Shown: positions 1-6,457 of the stretch, piece by piece
How positions within the stretch are numbered: the stretch's first letter is position 1
How the letters are laid out: the number at the start of each line of letters is the position of its first letter
Assembly (NCBI GenBank): GCA_015055535.1
Contig: SVIA01000011.1
Coordinates: 1 to 32,245 of the forward strand
Source of the DNA: Clostridiales bacterium
GTDB lineage: Bacteria > Bacillota > Clostridia > Christensenellales > UBA1242
DNA: 32,245 nt
Reading direction: 5' to 3'
Notes under the pieces: model-generated
The model's input: only the letters and a program-made list of their open reading frames with translations
What the model was told of the DNA's origin: nothing
Databases searched by the model: none
Program-made: the position numbers and the translations under genes

Positions 1-108
1 TATTTCTTTCTCCATATCAAGTCGCTTGTTTTGGTCTATATTTGTTAATGTTTTCTTTTCATTAAGCGGTATATCTCTGGTAATTTCTAGTATATAAGGT
101 TTGCACAT
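1..108 (-). CDS. Unidentified ORF running off the left edge (N-terminal part only)
   Basis: A minus-strand frame opens with ATG at 108 (MCKPYILEI...) and stays open for 36 codons to base 1, so the C-terminus lies outside the window. It overlaps the last codons of the truncated rarA in another frame. The peptide is charged, with no signal peptide and no motif I recognise. It begins just where RarA homology stops, so it may belong to an inserted element or to a neighbouring segment joined here by rearrangement or misassembly. No clear Shine-Dalgarno precedes the ATG. It could also be a chance open frame. Function unknown. Confidence 0.35.
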   Translation of the reverse strand, partial: MCKPYILEITRDIPLNEKKTLTNIDQNKRLDMEKEI

Positions 109-1006
109 TGTAGCACACTTCTTCCGAGCTATGTGCAATTAATCTTCTACTAAGTATCAATGGATCAATTCCACTATCAATTAATTTATTTGCATAAAAT
201 AGCGCGCTATCGGCGTCACTACCTCTAATACTTTTACAATAAGCACTAAGCATATCGTAAAAAATATCTTCATTTAAACTAAGTTTGAAATTTTGAGCTA
301 TTTGTTTAATTGTATCGCTATCTATAGCAATTTTTTCTTCATTATAATTTGTATTAACACAATATTCTAAAATATTTAATGATTTTCTAATATCCCCACC
401 AGAAAAAGATGCAATTAAATTTAAATTTTCTTTACTTATTTCTATATTTAAATTACCATAACCTCTTTCTTTGTTAATAATAGCACCTGTTAAAGCCTCA
501 ACTACATTTTGATTAGTCAGTGGTTTAAATTCATATACAAAACTTCGAGATACAAGCGCTCTTGTCATTGAAGTATAAGGGTTTTCTGTAGTCGATCCAA
601 TAAAAATAATGCTTCCTTCTTCTATGGCCTCTAATAGACTATCACTCTGAGCCTTACTCCACCTGTGACATTCATCTAATAATAAATATGTTCGTTTATT
701 AAGTAATCGCAAATTTGCCCTTGCTTCTTTTATTATTTGCTTAGCATCGCTCACGCCACTACTAATAGCATTTAATTTCTTAAAAATTCCATCACAACTA
801 GACGCAATAATGCTAGCAAGTGTGGTTTTACCCGTTCCCGGTGGTCCATAAAAAATAGAACTACCCACTCTTTTATTCTTTATTGCTTTAAATAGTGGAG
901 AGTTATTGTTTATAATATGTTCTTGCCCAATAAATTCTTCTATTTTAGTTGGTCTCATTTTATCCGCTAGTGGCGAAAATTTTTTATCATCTACATAGTT
1001 ATCCAT
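62..1006 (-). CDS. rarA: Replication-associated recombination protein A (RarA/MgsA), 3'-truncated
   Basis: RarA is an AAA+ ATPase related to clamp loaders that acts at stalled replication forks. Visible motifs in order are an N-terminal 'PLADKMRP' and 'FIGQEHI', Walker A GPPGTGKT (about residues 54-61), Walker B LLLDECHRW (about 108-116; the family usually has DEIHRF), sensor 1 GSTTENP (about 137-143), and an arginine-finger region ALVSRS (about 150-155). Family members are usually about 420-440 aa, but this one is 314. Recognisable sequence ends near 'RRLIAHSSEE', followed by about 18 unrelated residues, so the C-terminal tetramerisation region is missing. Reading the next frame does not restore it, which argues against a simple frameshift and for a real break or a contig-edge artefact. 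The gene has its own promoter with a -10 box 6 nt before the ATG and no Shine-Dalgarno. Confidence 0.85.
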   Translation of the reverse strand: MDNYVDDKKFSPLADKMRPTKIEEFIGQEHIINNNSPLFKAIKNKRVGSSIFYGPPGTGKTTLASIIASSCDGIFKKLNAISSGVSDAKQIIKEARANLRLLNKRTYLLLDECHRWSKAQSDSLLEAIEEGSIIFIGSTTENPYTSMTRALVSRSFVYEFKPLTNQNVVEALTGAIINKERGYGNLNIEISKENLNLIASFSGGDIRKSLNILEYCVNTNYNEEKIAIDSDTIKQIAQNFKLSLNEDIFYDMLSAYCKSIRGSDADSALFYANKLIDSGIDPLILSRRLIAHSSEEVCYNVQTLYTRNYQRYTA

Positions 1007-1012
1007 ATTATT

Positions 1013-1041
1013 ATTATAGCATAATTTACCATTAATTACAA
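1013..1041 (-). promoter_or_regulatory. rarA promoter, candidate leaderless start
   Basis: On the minus strand, -35 TTGTAA (1036-1041), a 17-nt spacer ending in TGC (extended -10), and -10 TATAAT (1013-1018). Only 6 nt separate the -10 box from the rarA ATG, so the expected transcription start is the A of the start codon. No Shine-Dalgarno is present. Confidence 0.6.
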
Positions 1042-1120
1042 CTTATAGCAAAAATAAAATTTATAATTAAATAATAAATAAAAAACTTATATAAACAAAA
1101 CAATAAAATGCTTTTGACAC

Positions 1121-1150
1121 AAAAAAACACAAACCGTAGTTTGTGTTTTT
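1121..1150 (-). terminator. Intrinsic terminator after rplL
   Basis: Nine-base-pair stem AACACAAAC / GTTTGTGTT with loop CGTA, flanked by an A run and a T run. Read from the minus strand it ends in seven Ts, 21 bases after the rplL stop codon. It separates the rplJL unit from rarA. Confidence 0.85.
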
Positions 1151-1170
1151 GAATTTTATTAAGTTTGGAA

Positions 1171-1539
1171 TTATTTTAATTCTACTGTACAACCAGCTTC
1201 AGCAAGTTGAGCTTTTAATTCTTCTGCGCTAGCTTTAGAAACGTTTTCTTTAACAGTTGCAGGAGCACTTTCTACCATAGCTTTAGCTTCGCCAAGGCCA
1301 AGTCCTGTAATTTCTCTAACTGCTTTAATTGCAGCAATTTTTTTGCTTGCATCAACAGCTGTAATAACAACGTTGAATTCAGTTTTTTCTTCTGCTGCTT
1401 CAGCTACTGCTGGACCAGCTACTACTGTAGCTGCTGCTGCGCTAACACCAAATTCTTCTTCTAACATTTTTACTAAATCGCTTACTTCTACTAAGCTTAA
1501 AGTTTTAATTTCTTCTACAATTTTACTTAAATCTGCCAT
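1171..1539 (-). CDS. rplL: 50S ribosomal protein L7/L12
   Basis: L7/L12 forms the dimeric stalk of the large ribosomal subunit and recruits the translational GTPases. The 122-aa length is typical. Residues 1-32 form the dimerising N-terminal domain ([21 protein letters not shown]). Next comes an Ala/Val-rich hinge, and from about residue 52 the conserved C-terminal domain with 'EFNVVI', '[20 protein letters not shown]' and a terminal VELK. An AAAGGAG Shine-Dalgarno stands 9 nt before the ATG. It lies 36 nt downstream of rplJ in the same transcript and is followed by a strong terminator. It should be regulated with rplJ by the L10 leader. Confidence 0.97.
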   Translation of the reverse strand: MADLSKIVEEIKTLSLVEVSDLVKMLEEEFGVSAAAATVVAGPAVAEAAEEKTEFNVVITAVDASKKIAAIKAVREITGLGLGEAKAMVESAPATVKENVSKASAEELKAQLAEAGCTVELK

Positions 1540-1575
1540 TTTAATTTTCTCCTTTAAATTTCAATTATTTTTTAA

Positions 1576-2067
1576 TTAAGCTTGTTCTTTATCAACAACA
1601 GCTTTTAATGTGCAAGCTAAATTTCTTGCTGGACCATTTAATACACATAGTAATTGTGCAATTAAAGTTTCCTTGTTTGGTAAATTTCCTAATTTTTCAA
1701 CTTCGGCCTTATCCATAAATTTACCATTCATAATACCACATTTAACAACTAGGTTTTTGTTTGTTTTAGCTGTTTCTGTAACAACTTTAGCAGCTGAAAC
1801 TTCATCTTCATAACCAAAAGCAAATGCAGTTGTGCCTTCTAAGTAACTATCAAAACCAGTGTATCCAAGTTCATTTAAAGCTCTTAACATTAAACGATTT
1901 TTATAAACTTTGTAGTCATCATTATTTTTTCTAAATTCACTTCTAAGTTTAGTATCATCTACAACGTTAATACCTTTATAATCTACAAATACAACAGTTT
2001 TTGCTTTACTTAGTTTGTCTTTAATTTCAGTAACTAAATTAGCTTTGTTTTGTAAATTTTCTTTCAT
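1576..2067 (-). CDS. rplJ: 50S ribosomal protein L10
   Basis: L10 anchors the L7/L12 dimers to 23S rRNA and forms the stalk base. The 163-aa length is normal for Bacillota. Typical L10 features are visible: 'KTVVFVDYKGI' near residue 24, 'LRSEFRKNNDDYKVYKNRLMLRAL' and 'LEGTTAFAFGYED', and a short C-terminal helix that binds L7/L12. The start is fixed by an AGGAGG Shine-Dalgarno. The mRNA leader contains the conserved L10-binding structure and a terminator hairpin, so expression is likely feedback-controlled by the L10-L12 complex. The usual partners rplK-rplA upstream and rpoB downstream are not here. Confidence 0.97.
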   Translation of the reverse strand: MKENLQNKANLVTEIKDKLSKAKTVVFVDYKGINVVDDTKLRSEFRKNNDDYKVYKNRLMLRALNELGYTGFDSYLEGTTAFAFGYEDEVSAAKVVTETAKTNKNLVVKCGIMNGKFMDKAEVEKLGNLPNKETLIAQLLCVLNGPARNLACTLKAVVDKEQA

Positions 2068-2090
2068 AAGTCCCTCCTAATAAAATTCAT

Positions 2091-2219
2091 TAAAAAACTC
2101 GAGCCATAATAAGACCCGAGCAAATTTTAAAACAAAAGAACTCTTAATCTTACCTCGGCAAGCATTAATTATAATTTACGCTTTCGCACTTGCTGTCTAT
2201 GGCTATAAACTTTTTTAAC
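2091..2219 (-). ncRNA. Ribosomal protein L10 leader with attenuator hairpin
   Basis: The minus-strand leader between the predicted transcription start (about 2219) and rplJ contains the conserved L10-binding core: 'ATAGACAGCAAGTGCGAAAGC', then 'AATGCTTGCCGAGGT'. GCAAG/CTTGC pair across a kink-turn-like element. It is followed by a rho-independent hairpin (2098-2120, stem CTCGGGTC / GGCTCGAG) ending in six Ts, about 30 nt before the rplJ ATG. This matches the L10 leader family, in which L10(L12)4 binding favours premature termination. Family membership is recognised by eye. The exact limits are approximate. Confidence 0.88.
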
Positions 2220-2225
2220 GTTGTT

Positions 2226-2254
2226 ATTATACATCTTTTATTTTACTTTGTCAA
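2226..2254 (-). promoter_or_regulatory. Strong sigma-A promoter of rplJ-rplL
   Basis: Perfect consensus on the minus strand: -35 TTGACA (2249-2254), 17-nt spacer, -10 TATAAT (2226-2231). The predicted start at about 2219 begins the L10 leader. Confidence 0.88.
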
Positions 2255-2360
2255 CAATTTTTTTAAACTTTTTTAAATATTTTTTTAGCTTTTATGTTGT
2301 TTTTTATTATATTTTAATAATATTCAAAAACTGCATATTTATGCACGCATTATATTATTA

Positions 2361-2391
2361 AGTATTAAGTGTATTAAATACACTTAATACT
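2361..2391. repeat. 31-bp perfect palindrome between rplJ promoter and Rsm22-like gene
   Basis: AGTATTAAGTGTATT, a single A, then AATACACTTAATACT: two 15-base arms with a one-base centre. It lies 54 bases downstream of the Rsm22-like stop and about 107 bases upstream of the rplJ -35 box. On the minus strand it lacks an adjacent T run, so it is not a standard terminator. It could be an operator for a dimeric regulator, or an mRNA 3'-end stabilising hairpin. Confidence 0.7.
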
Positions 2392-2444
2392 GATCGCTTT
2401 ATATTTGTGTATAATTATTTTAATTTGCGTATAATTATGCTTAT

Positions 2445-3395
2445 TTATACAAACTCATCGCCACACTTTATTTTTCTTGCCAGCTTATAATTTTCATTAC
2501 TTTTACTAATTTCTAGTCTCTCTATTTTTCCATTATTATTACAAAGTTCCAGTGAAACTACTTTTGGTCTATAGATTGGATGTCTTAGTACTCTAGATTT
2601 TGCCATAGTTTTTTCATTTTTTGAAAACACTAAATACGTAAACTTTTCATCTTCAAAAGGGCTCTCTGCATCTTTTAAATTTTTATGAATTTTTATTCTA
2701 CTAATTCTACATGTAAAATGACACCAATTATTATTTTCAACAGGACAAGCTTTTGCGTGAGGACACGGCGCAATTAAATTTGCTCCTTTTTGTAGTAAAT
2801 ATTCTCTAATTTCTTTCATTTGTTTAAAATTTGATGGTGTTCCTGGTTCAATAATTACAAATAAATTATTGGTAGCTTCCCACATTTTATCTACTGCAAG
2901 AAAAAGACTTTCTTTTGGTAACTCGTTAAGCATATATGCCGTTGTTACCAAATCCGCCTTTTTTTTAATATTATTCTTTAATATATCAAAATTTTCCCAA
3001 TTAACTTTATTATTTAATTCATTATTATAAAAAATTAATTTTTTGCCCAAGTTTATCATTTCATTTTGATATTCAAAACATGTAATAGTATCAACATTAA
3101 ATACATTATTAATAGCAAAAGAACAGGCCCCAGTACCCGCACCAAAATCAAAAACCGTTTTAGGCGTTTTTTGTATTAAATTTTTTAAATTTTCTAATAC
3201 AGTATAACTAGAAGCATATGTAGCTGGCATTCTAGATAGCGCATAAGCTAGAACATCGTCTTTACTAGTAATAGATTTTTTATTTATATTTCTATAATTT
3301 TCACTTATACTTTTTGAACTGTTTTTTATATTTTTAAAATTTATTTTTTGGCTTTCATTATTTAACGCCAATTTTAAGTAAGTATCTAATTCCAT
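2445..3395 (-). CDS. Rsm22/METTL17-type rRNA methyltransferase homologue with Fe-S-type cysteine cluster
   Basis: The 316-aa protein resembles the Rsm22 family, class I methyltransferase-like proteins linked to small ribosomal subunit maturation. Visible features are a SAM-binding motif VFDFGAGTGACSF (about 81-93), 'TTAYMLNELP' (about 151-160), 'IIEPGTPSNF' (about 181-190), and a cysteine cluster CPHAKACP...WCHFTCR with C211, C217, C225 and C229. In METTL17 the equivalent four-cysteine set binds a [4Fe-4S] cluster. 'PIYRPKVVSL' near the C-terminus also fits the family. It starts 8 nt after the Smr gene, so the two are co-transcribed, with rsmD upstream on the same strand. In bacteria the target RNA and the catalytic activity of this family are poorly defined. 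Confidence 0.8.
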   Translation of the reverse strand: MELDTYLKLALNNESQKINFKNIKNSSKSISENYRNINKKSITSKDDVLAYALSRMPATYASSYTVLENLKNLIQKTPKTVFDFGAGTGACSFAINNVFNVDTITCFEYQNEMINLGKKLIFYNNELNNKVNWENFDILKNNIKKKADLVTTAYMLNELPKESLFLAVDKMWEATNNLFVIIEPGTPSNFKQMKEIREYLLQKGANLIAPCPHAKACPVENNNWCHFTCRISRIKIHKNLKDAESPFEDEKFTYLVFSKNEKTMAKSRVLRHPIYRPKVVSLELCNNNGKIERLEISKSNENYKLARKIKCGDEFV

Positions 3396-3403
3396 AATCT
3401 TTC

Positions 3404-3739
3404 CTAAACTAAAACCAAAGTTATTCCACTATTATAATTTAAATCCGATGTTAAAAGTAACTCAGGGCAAATACGAGATAACTCAATTATTTTTTGTTTG
3501 GTTATAGTTTCACCTTTAAAATAATCTTTTATTTGATGTTCTCTTTTTAGCTTGTTTAATAATTGCTCTAACGCTTTTTTTATCTCTCCACCTTTTCCAT
3601 GACTTCCATAGCCAGTTATAACCTTTAAAATTTTTATATCAGAAAATTTAGCTCTATCTAATTCAACCAAAAATTCACCAAGAGCTTGGCTTACAGTTTG
3701 ATTTAAACTTTTTATATTAATTTCGATTAAATTTTCCAT
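3404..3739 (-). CDS. Small stand-alone Smr-domain protein
   Basis: At 111 aa the protein is little more than one Smr (MutS2 C-terminal) domain, a fold with nicking endonuclease or RNA-cleaving activity in characterised members. The N-terminal strand-helix 'EINIKSLNQTVSQALGEFLVEL' replaces the usual LDLHG-type motif and lacks its His. The second motif is present as 'KVITGYGSHGKGGEIKKAL' (compare the usual HGKGTGxLR). A C-terminal strand 'GITLVLV' follows. It sits between rsmD and the Rsm22-like gene, 8 nt from the latter, suggesting a link to ribosome or RNA metabolism. An AAGGA Shine-Dalgarno precedes the ATG. Assignment rests on the second motif, and activity is uncertain given the missing first-motif His. 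Confidence 0.68.
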   Translation of the reverse strand: MENLIEINIKSLNQTVSQALGEFLVELDRAKFSDIKILKVITGYGSHGKGGEIKKALEQLLNKLKREHQIKDYFKGETITKQKIIELSRICPELLLTSDLNYNSGITLVLV

Positions 3740-3807
3740 TATTATCCTTACTATATTTTCAATTATAACATTTTAAATATTTATTAATTATTCTGCATAA
3801 TTATTTG

Positions 3808-4359
3808 TTATTTTGCATAATCATTCAAAACGGTTAAATATATTGAACCGTATTTTTTATGTTTTATAATATTATAATGTTCAATTTTTTCTAGTTTTCC
3901 TTTATCATGTTCCCAACATATTAAACCATTTTCATTTAATAAGTTATTATCCAAAATAAAATCAATTGCTTTTTCTGCTAAATCCAATTTATATGGTGGA
4001 TCAATAAATATAACATCAAATTTTAGATTTTTAGATTTATAACCTTTTAACGCTTTTAAATAATCACACCTTAAAACATTAACACTATTTTTTTCTACAC
4101 CTACATTTTGAAAGTTTTTAACTAGTATTTTATAAATATCTAAATTTTGTTCTACAAAATAACAAAATTTTGCACCTCTACTTAACGCTTCTAATCCCAA
4201 AGCTCCAGTACCCGCAAAAAGATCTAGACAAGTTGTATCATCTAAATCGCCTAAAATATCAAATAAAGATTCTTTTACTTTATCACTAGTAGGTCTAGTT
4301 GTTGGAACATTAAATTCAAATAATCTTTTATACTTATATTTACCTGCAATAATTCTCAT
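3808..4359 (-). CDS. rsmD: 16S rRNA (guanine(966)-N2)-methyltransferase RsmD
   Basis: RsmD methylates G966 of 16S rRNA in the 30S subunit using SAM. The 183-aa protein shows the family start MRIIAGKYKYKRL, the 'RPTSDKVKESLFDIL' segment, SAM motif I DLFAGTGALGLEALSRGA (about 61-78), and catalytic motif IV FIDPPY (about 118-123). Length is normal. The usual partner coaD is not adjacent. The Smr and Rsm22-like genes follow on the same strand. No Shine-Dalgarno is visible; an extended -10 element (TGG-TATAAT) ends 6 nt before the ATG, which suggests a leaderless mRNA. Confidence 0.95.
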   Translation of the reverse strand: MRIIAGKYKYKRLFEFNVPTTRPTSDKVKESLFDILGDLDDTTCLDLFAGTGALGLEALSRGAKFCYFVEQNLDIYKILVKNFQNVGVEKNSVNVLRCDYLKALKGYKSKNLKFDVIFIDPPYKLDLAEKAIDFILDNNLLNENGLICWEHDKGKLEKIEHYNIIKHKKYGSIYLTVLNDYAK

Positions 4360-4365
4360 ATATTA

Positions 4366-4374
4366 ATTATACCA
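4366..4374 (-). promoter_or_regulatory. rsmD extended -10 promoter, candidate leaderless start
   Basis: Minus-strand TGG-TATAAT with exactly 6 nt (TAATAT) before the rsmD ATG. No good -35 hexamer is seen at 17 nt, as expected when an extended -10 is used. There is no Shine-Dalgarno. Confidence 0.5.
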
Positions 4375-4523
4375 TATTTTTAAAGATTTTTATATAAAAA
4401 CATTAAAAAAAACTAATTATTTTATAGTTTTTTTATGTTTTTTTGTAATTTTTACTTTAATTGTTTAATATACCATAAAAAATACTATAAATAAATTTTG
4501 TCTTTTTACAAATTGTTTACTAA

Positions 4524-4546
4524 ACAAAAAAAGCACTTAAAGTGCT
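4524..4546 (-). terminator. alr terminator containing the stop codon
   Basis: Minus-strand AGCACTTTAAGTGCT followed by seven Ts. The alr stop codon TAA is in the centre of the hairpin, so the last codons of alr double as terminator stem. Confidence 0.85.
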
Positions 4547-5628
4547 TCTAATATATTTAAATTAAATCGGTTATGATTTAAATTTGTTACAATCTCATAA
4601 CTTATAGTATTTACATTTTTTGAAATAAAGCTTACTGAATTTAATTTTTTATTATCATTTGAAATTACCGTTACAACATCTCCCACTTTACTATTCACAT
4701 TAGTAATATCAACTAAAATCATATCCATACAAACATTTATAATTTTACAAGGTTTATCGTTTACATATACATAATTGTTTTTATAATTTCTAAGTATTCC
4801 ATCTGCATATCCAAGCGGAAGTATTGCAACACGTCCATCTCTTTCTATTATAGTTTTACCATAGCCAACATATTCTTCTTCGTTAACCTTTTGAATCTCA
4901 ATTATTTGTGATTTTACAGAAAGTACTGGTTTTAATTTTTCATTTTCAATCTCTAGTCCATATAAACTAATACCAACCCTTACCATATTGCAAATATTCA
5001 AATAATCAACATTATTAAAAAGCCCTCTTGAATTTTCAAAATGAATATTTATACAATTTAAGTTTTTAATATTTTTAATAAAGTTTATAAATTTTAAATA
5101 TTGACTATTAGATAATTCTTTACTTTCAGAATTAAACAAATGCGAAAACACGCCTTCTAAAATTAAATAATTATTGTTTTTATTAATAAAATTTAACATA
5201 ACTTTTAAAGACTTTATATTTTTAATTCCAAGTCTATTCATTCCAGTATTAATTTTAATATGCAAATATGCCTTTTCTTTAACAATTTTACATTCTTTTA
5301 ATATCTCTTTTAATTGAAAAAACGAAAATACCGTTAAACTAATTTTATTTAAAATTAAATTTTTAAGTTTATCTTTGTTATAAGCTCCGCAAAGCAATAT
5401 TTTGTTTTTGTAAGCATAATTTCTTATCTTTAACGCTTCTTCTGTATTTGCAACGCCAAAAAAATCTACATTGTTTTTTAAAGTTAAAACTACAGTTTTT
5501 AAATCGTGCCCATAAGCATTAGCTTTAACCATTGCACAAATCTTTTTGTTTTTGGCTTTGTTTTTTATTGTTTTTAAGTTATCTATTAAATTTTTTTTAT
5601 TAATTTCTATACTATTAAAAAAATCCAT
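4537..5628 (-). CDS. alr: Alanine racemase
   Basis: A PLP-dependent enzyme that interconverts L- and D-alanine, supplying D-Ala for peptidoglycan. In spore formers, paralogues also degrade the germinant L-alanine. The 363-aa length is normal. The PLP lysine is K35 in 'MVKANAYGH'. 'RVGISLYGL' (about 217-225) and the catalytic tyrosine region 'EYVGYGKT' (about 256-263) are present, as is the C-terminal 'MDMILVDIT'. Whether it is the biosynthetic or a spore-associated copy cannot be told. The start has no Shine-Dalgarno; a weak TATAAG lies 6 nt upstream. A terminator overlapping the stop codon separates it from rsmD. Confidence 0.95.
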   Translation of the reverse strand: MDFFNSIEINKKNLIDNLKTIKNKAKNKKICAMVKANAYGHDLKTVVLTLKNNVDFFGVANTEEALKIRNYAYKNKILLCGAYNKDKLKNLILNKISLTVFSFFQLKEILKECKIVKEKAYLHIKINTGMNRLGIKNIKSLKVMLNFINKNNNYLILEGVFSHLFNSESKELSNSQYLKFINFIKNIKNLNCINIHFENSRGLFNNVDYLNICNMVRVGISLYGLEIENEKLKPVLSVKSQIIEIQKVNEEEYVGYGKTIIERDGRVAILPLGYADGILRNYKNNYVYVNDKPCKIINVCMDMILVDITNVNSKVGDVVTVISNDNKKLNSVSFISKNVNTISYEIVTNLNHNRFNLNILEAL

Positions 5629-5787
5629 ATAAAACTTATATGAATTTCTTTATTTTTATGCTACACGCCCGTAAGGTGTTTTTTGCGTTTTTATTTAAAA
5701 CAATTTTTATATTTATATATAGAGCATATATTAATCAAGTACATAATGATATTACAAAAAAATAAAAATTTAAATAAAATAAGGGCA

Positions 5788-5813
5788 CAAAAAAAACGGC
5801 AACATGTGCCGTT
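5788..5813 (-). terminator. Terminator after the pilin-like gene
   Basis: Stem AACGGCA / TGCCGTT with a 5-nt loop, followed on the minus strand by eight Ts. T runs on both sides would allow bidirectional use. It lies 12 bases after the pilin-like stop codon and insulates it from alr. Confidence 0.85.
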
Positions 5814-5825
5814 AATTTTTTTTGA

Positions 5826-6170
5826 TTATTGAGGTAATGTTACACCCAACCAACCTGGAATGTAAGTAACAAATACATTTAATAGAACAATTAATAAAAT
5901 TGTTACAGCTAAAGCAATTACAAAGTTAATAATTCTCTTTTTAGCTTCTTCCCTTTTGCTAGCATCTTCTGCTCTTGCCATGTTTACGCCAAGTACAACA
6001 GCATAAATTGTACCAGCAGTAGCAACAACGATTAACACGTAAGGTAATAATGTTTTTAAGAAATTAACAAGATCTCTTACCCAGTTCCATTCACCATTAG
6101 CGCCCCAATTGTTTGCAGTATTATTTGCAGTAGTTGCTAACATTGCCAACTTAAATAAAAAGTTTTTCAT
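5826..6170 (-). CDS. TrbC/VirB2-like pilin protein (type IV secretion-type)
   Basis: A 114-aa membrane protein with a short N-terminal leader (about 1-16), a polar Asn/Trp segment, one hydrophobic helix at about 39-65, a basic/acidic connector 'RAEDASKREEAKKRIIN' (about 68-84), and a second helix at about 85-108. This two-helix layout with a charged cytoplasmic loop is typical of TrbC/VirB2 pilins and the pilin-like proteins of Gram-positive and mycoplasma conjugative elements. It is divergent from the VirD4-type gene, which supports a secretion role. An AGGGGGA-type Shine-Dalgarno precedes the ATG. The promoter is of the same type as those of its two island partners. A 6-bp hairpin (6205-6223) lies in the leader. 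The subunit assembled and the substrate are unknown. Confidence 0.72.
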   Translation of the reverse strand: MKNFLFKLAMLATTANNTANNWGANGEWNWVRDLVNFLKTLLPYVLIVVATAGTIYAVVLGVNMARAEDASKREEAKKRIINFVIALAVTILLIVLLNVFVTYIPGWLGVTLPQ

Positions 6171-6236
6171 TTTAATTCCCCCATAAAAATATGAATTTTA
6201 TTAAGTTGGCATACTTAGCCAACCTTATTTACACAA

Positions 6237-6265
6237 ATTTTAACACAACTTTTAATATAAATCAA
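6237..6265 (-). promoter_or_regulatory. Promoter of the pilin-like gene
   Basis: Minus strand: -35 TTGATT (6260-6265), 17-nt spacer ending in TGT (extended -10), -10 TAAAAT (6237-6242). It has the same layout as the promoters of the coupling protein and the giant protein. Confidence 0.6.
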
Positions 6266-6340
6266 ACAATTTCAACATTTTTTTTATTTTTTTTTATTTT
6301 TTTTAAAATTAATTATTTTTTTAAAAAATGATTAATAAAT

Positions 6341-6370
6341 TTGATTTTTTATTTTATGTTATGGTAAAAT
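6341..6370 (+). promoter_or_regulatory. Promoter of the coupling-protein gene
   Basis: -35 TTGATT (6341-6346), 18-nt spacer ending in TGG (extended -10), -10 TAAAAT (6365-6370). It gives a leader of roughly 80 nt before the ATG. Confidence 0.6.
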
Positions 6371-6457
6371 TACAAAGAAACTATTATTTATGAATTTCTT
6401 TTATGTTTATAAATAGTATAACAAATTTTAAATATTTTATTTATAAAAGAGGGCATT

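Noticed and set aside
1343-1579. Plus-strand 78-aa ORF over rplL
   Set aside because: Antisense shadow of the well-supported rplL gene, with no ribosome-binding site.
1610-1813. Plus-strand 67-aa ORF over rplJ
   Set aside because: Antisense shadow of rplJ.
5650-5690. Possible hairpin ACACGCCCGTAAGGTGTTTTTT upstream of alr
   Set aside because: The stem is about five pairs with a bulge, and no plus-strand gene precedes it; too weak to call a terminator or riboswitch.
6380-6417. Possible leader hairpin upstream of the coupling-protein gene
   Set aside because: The arms ACTATTATTTAT and ATAAATAGT pair only with a 3-nt bulge in very AT-rich DNA; not convincing.
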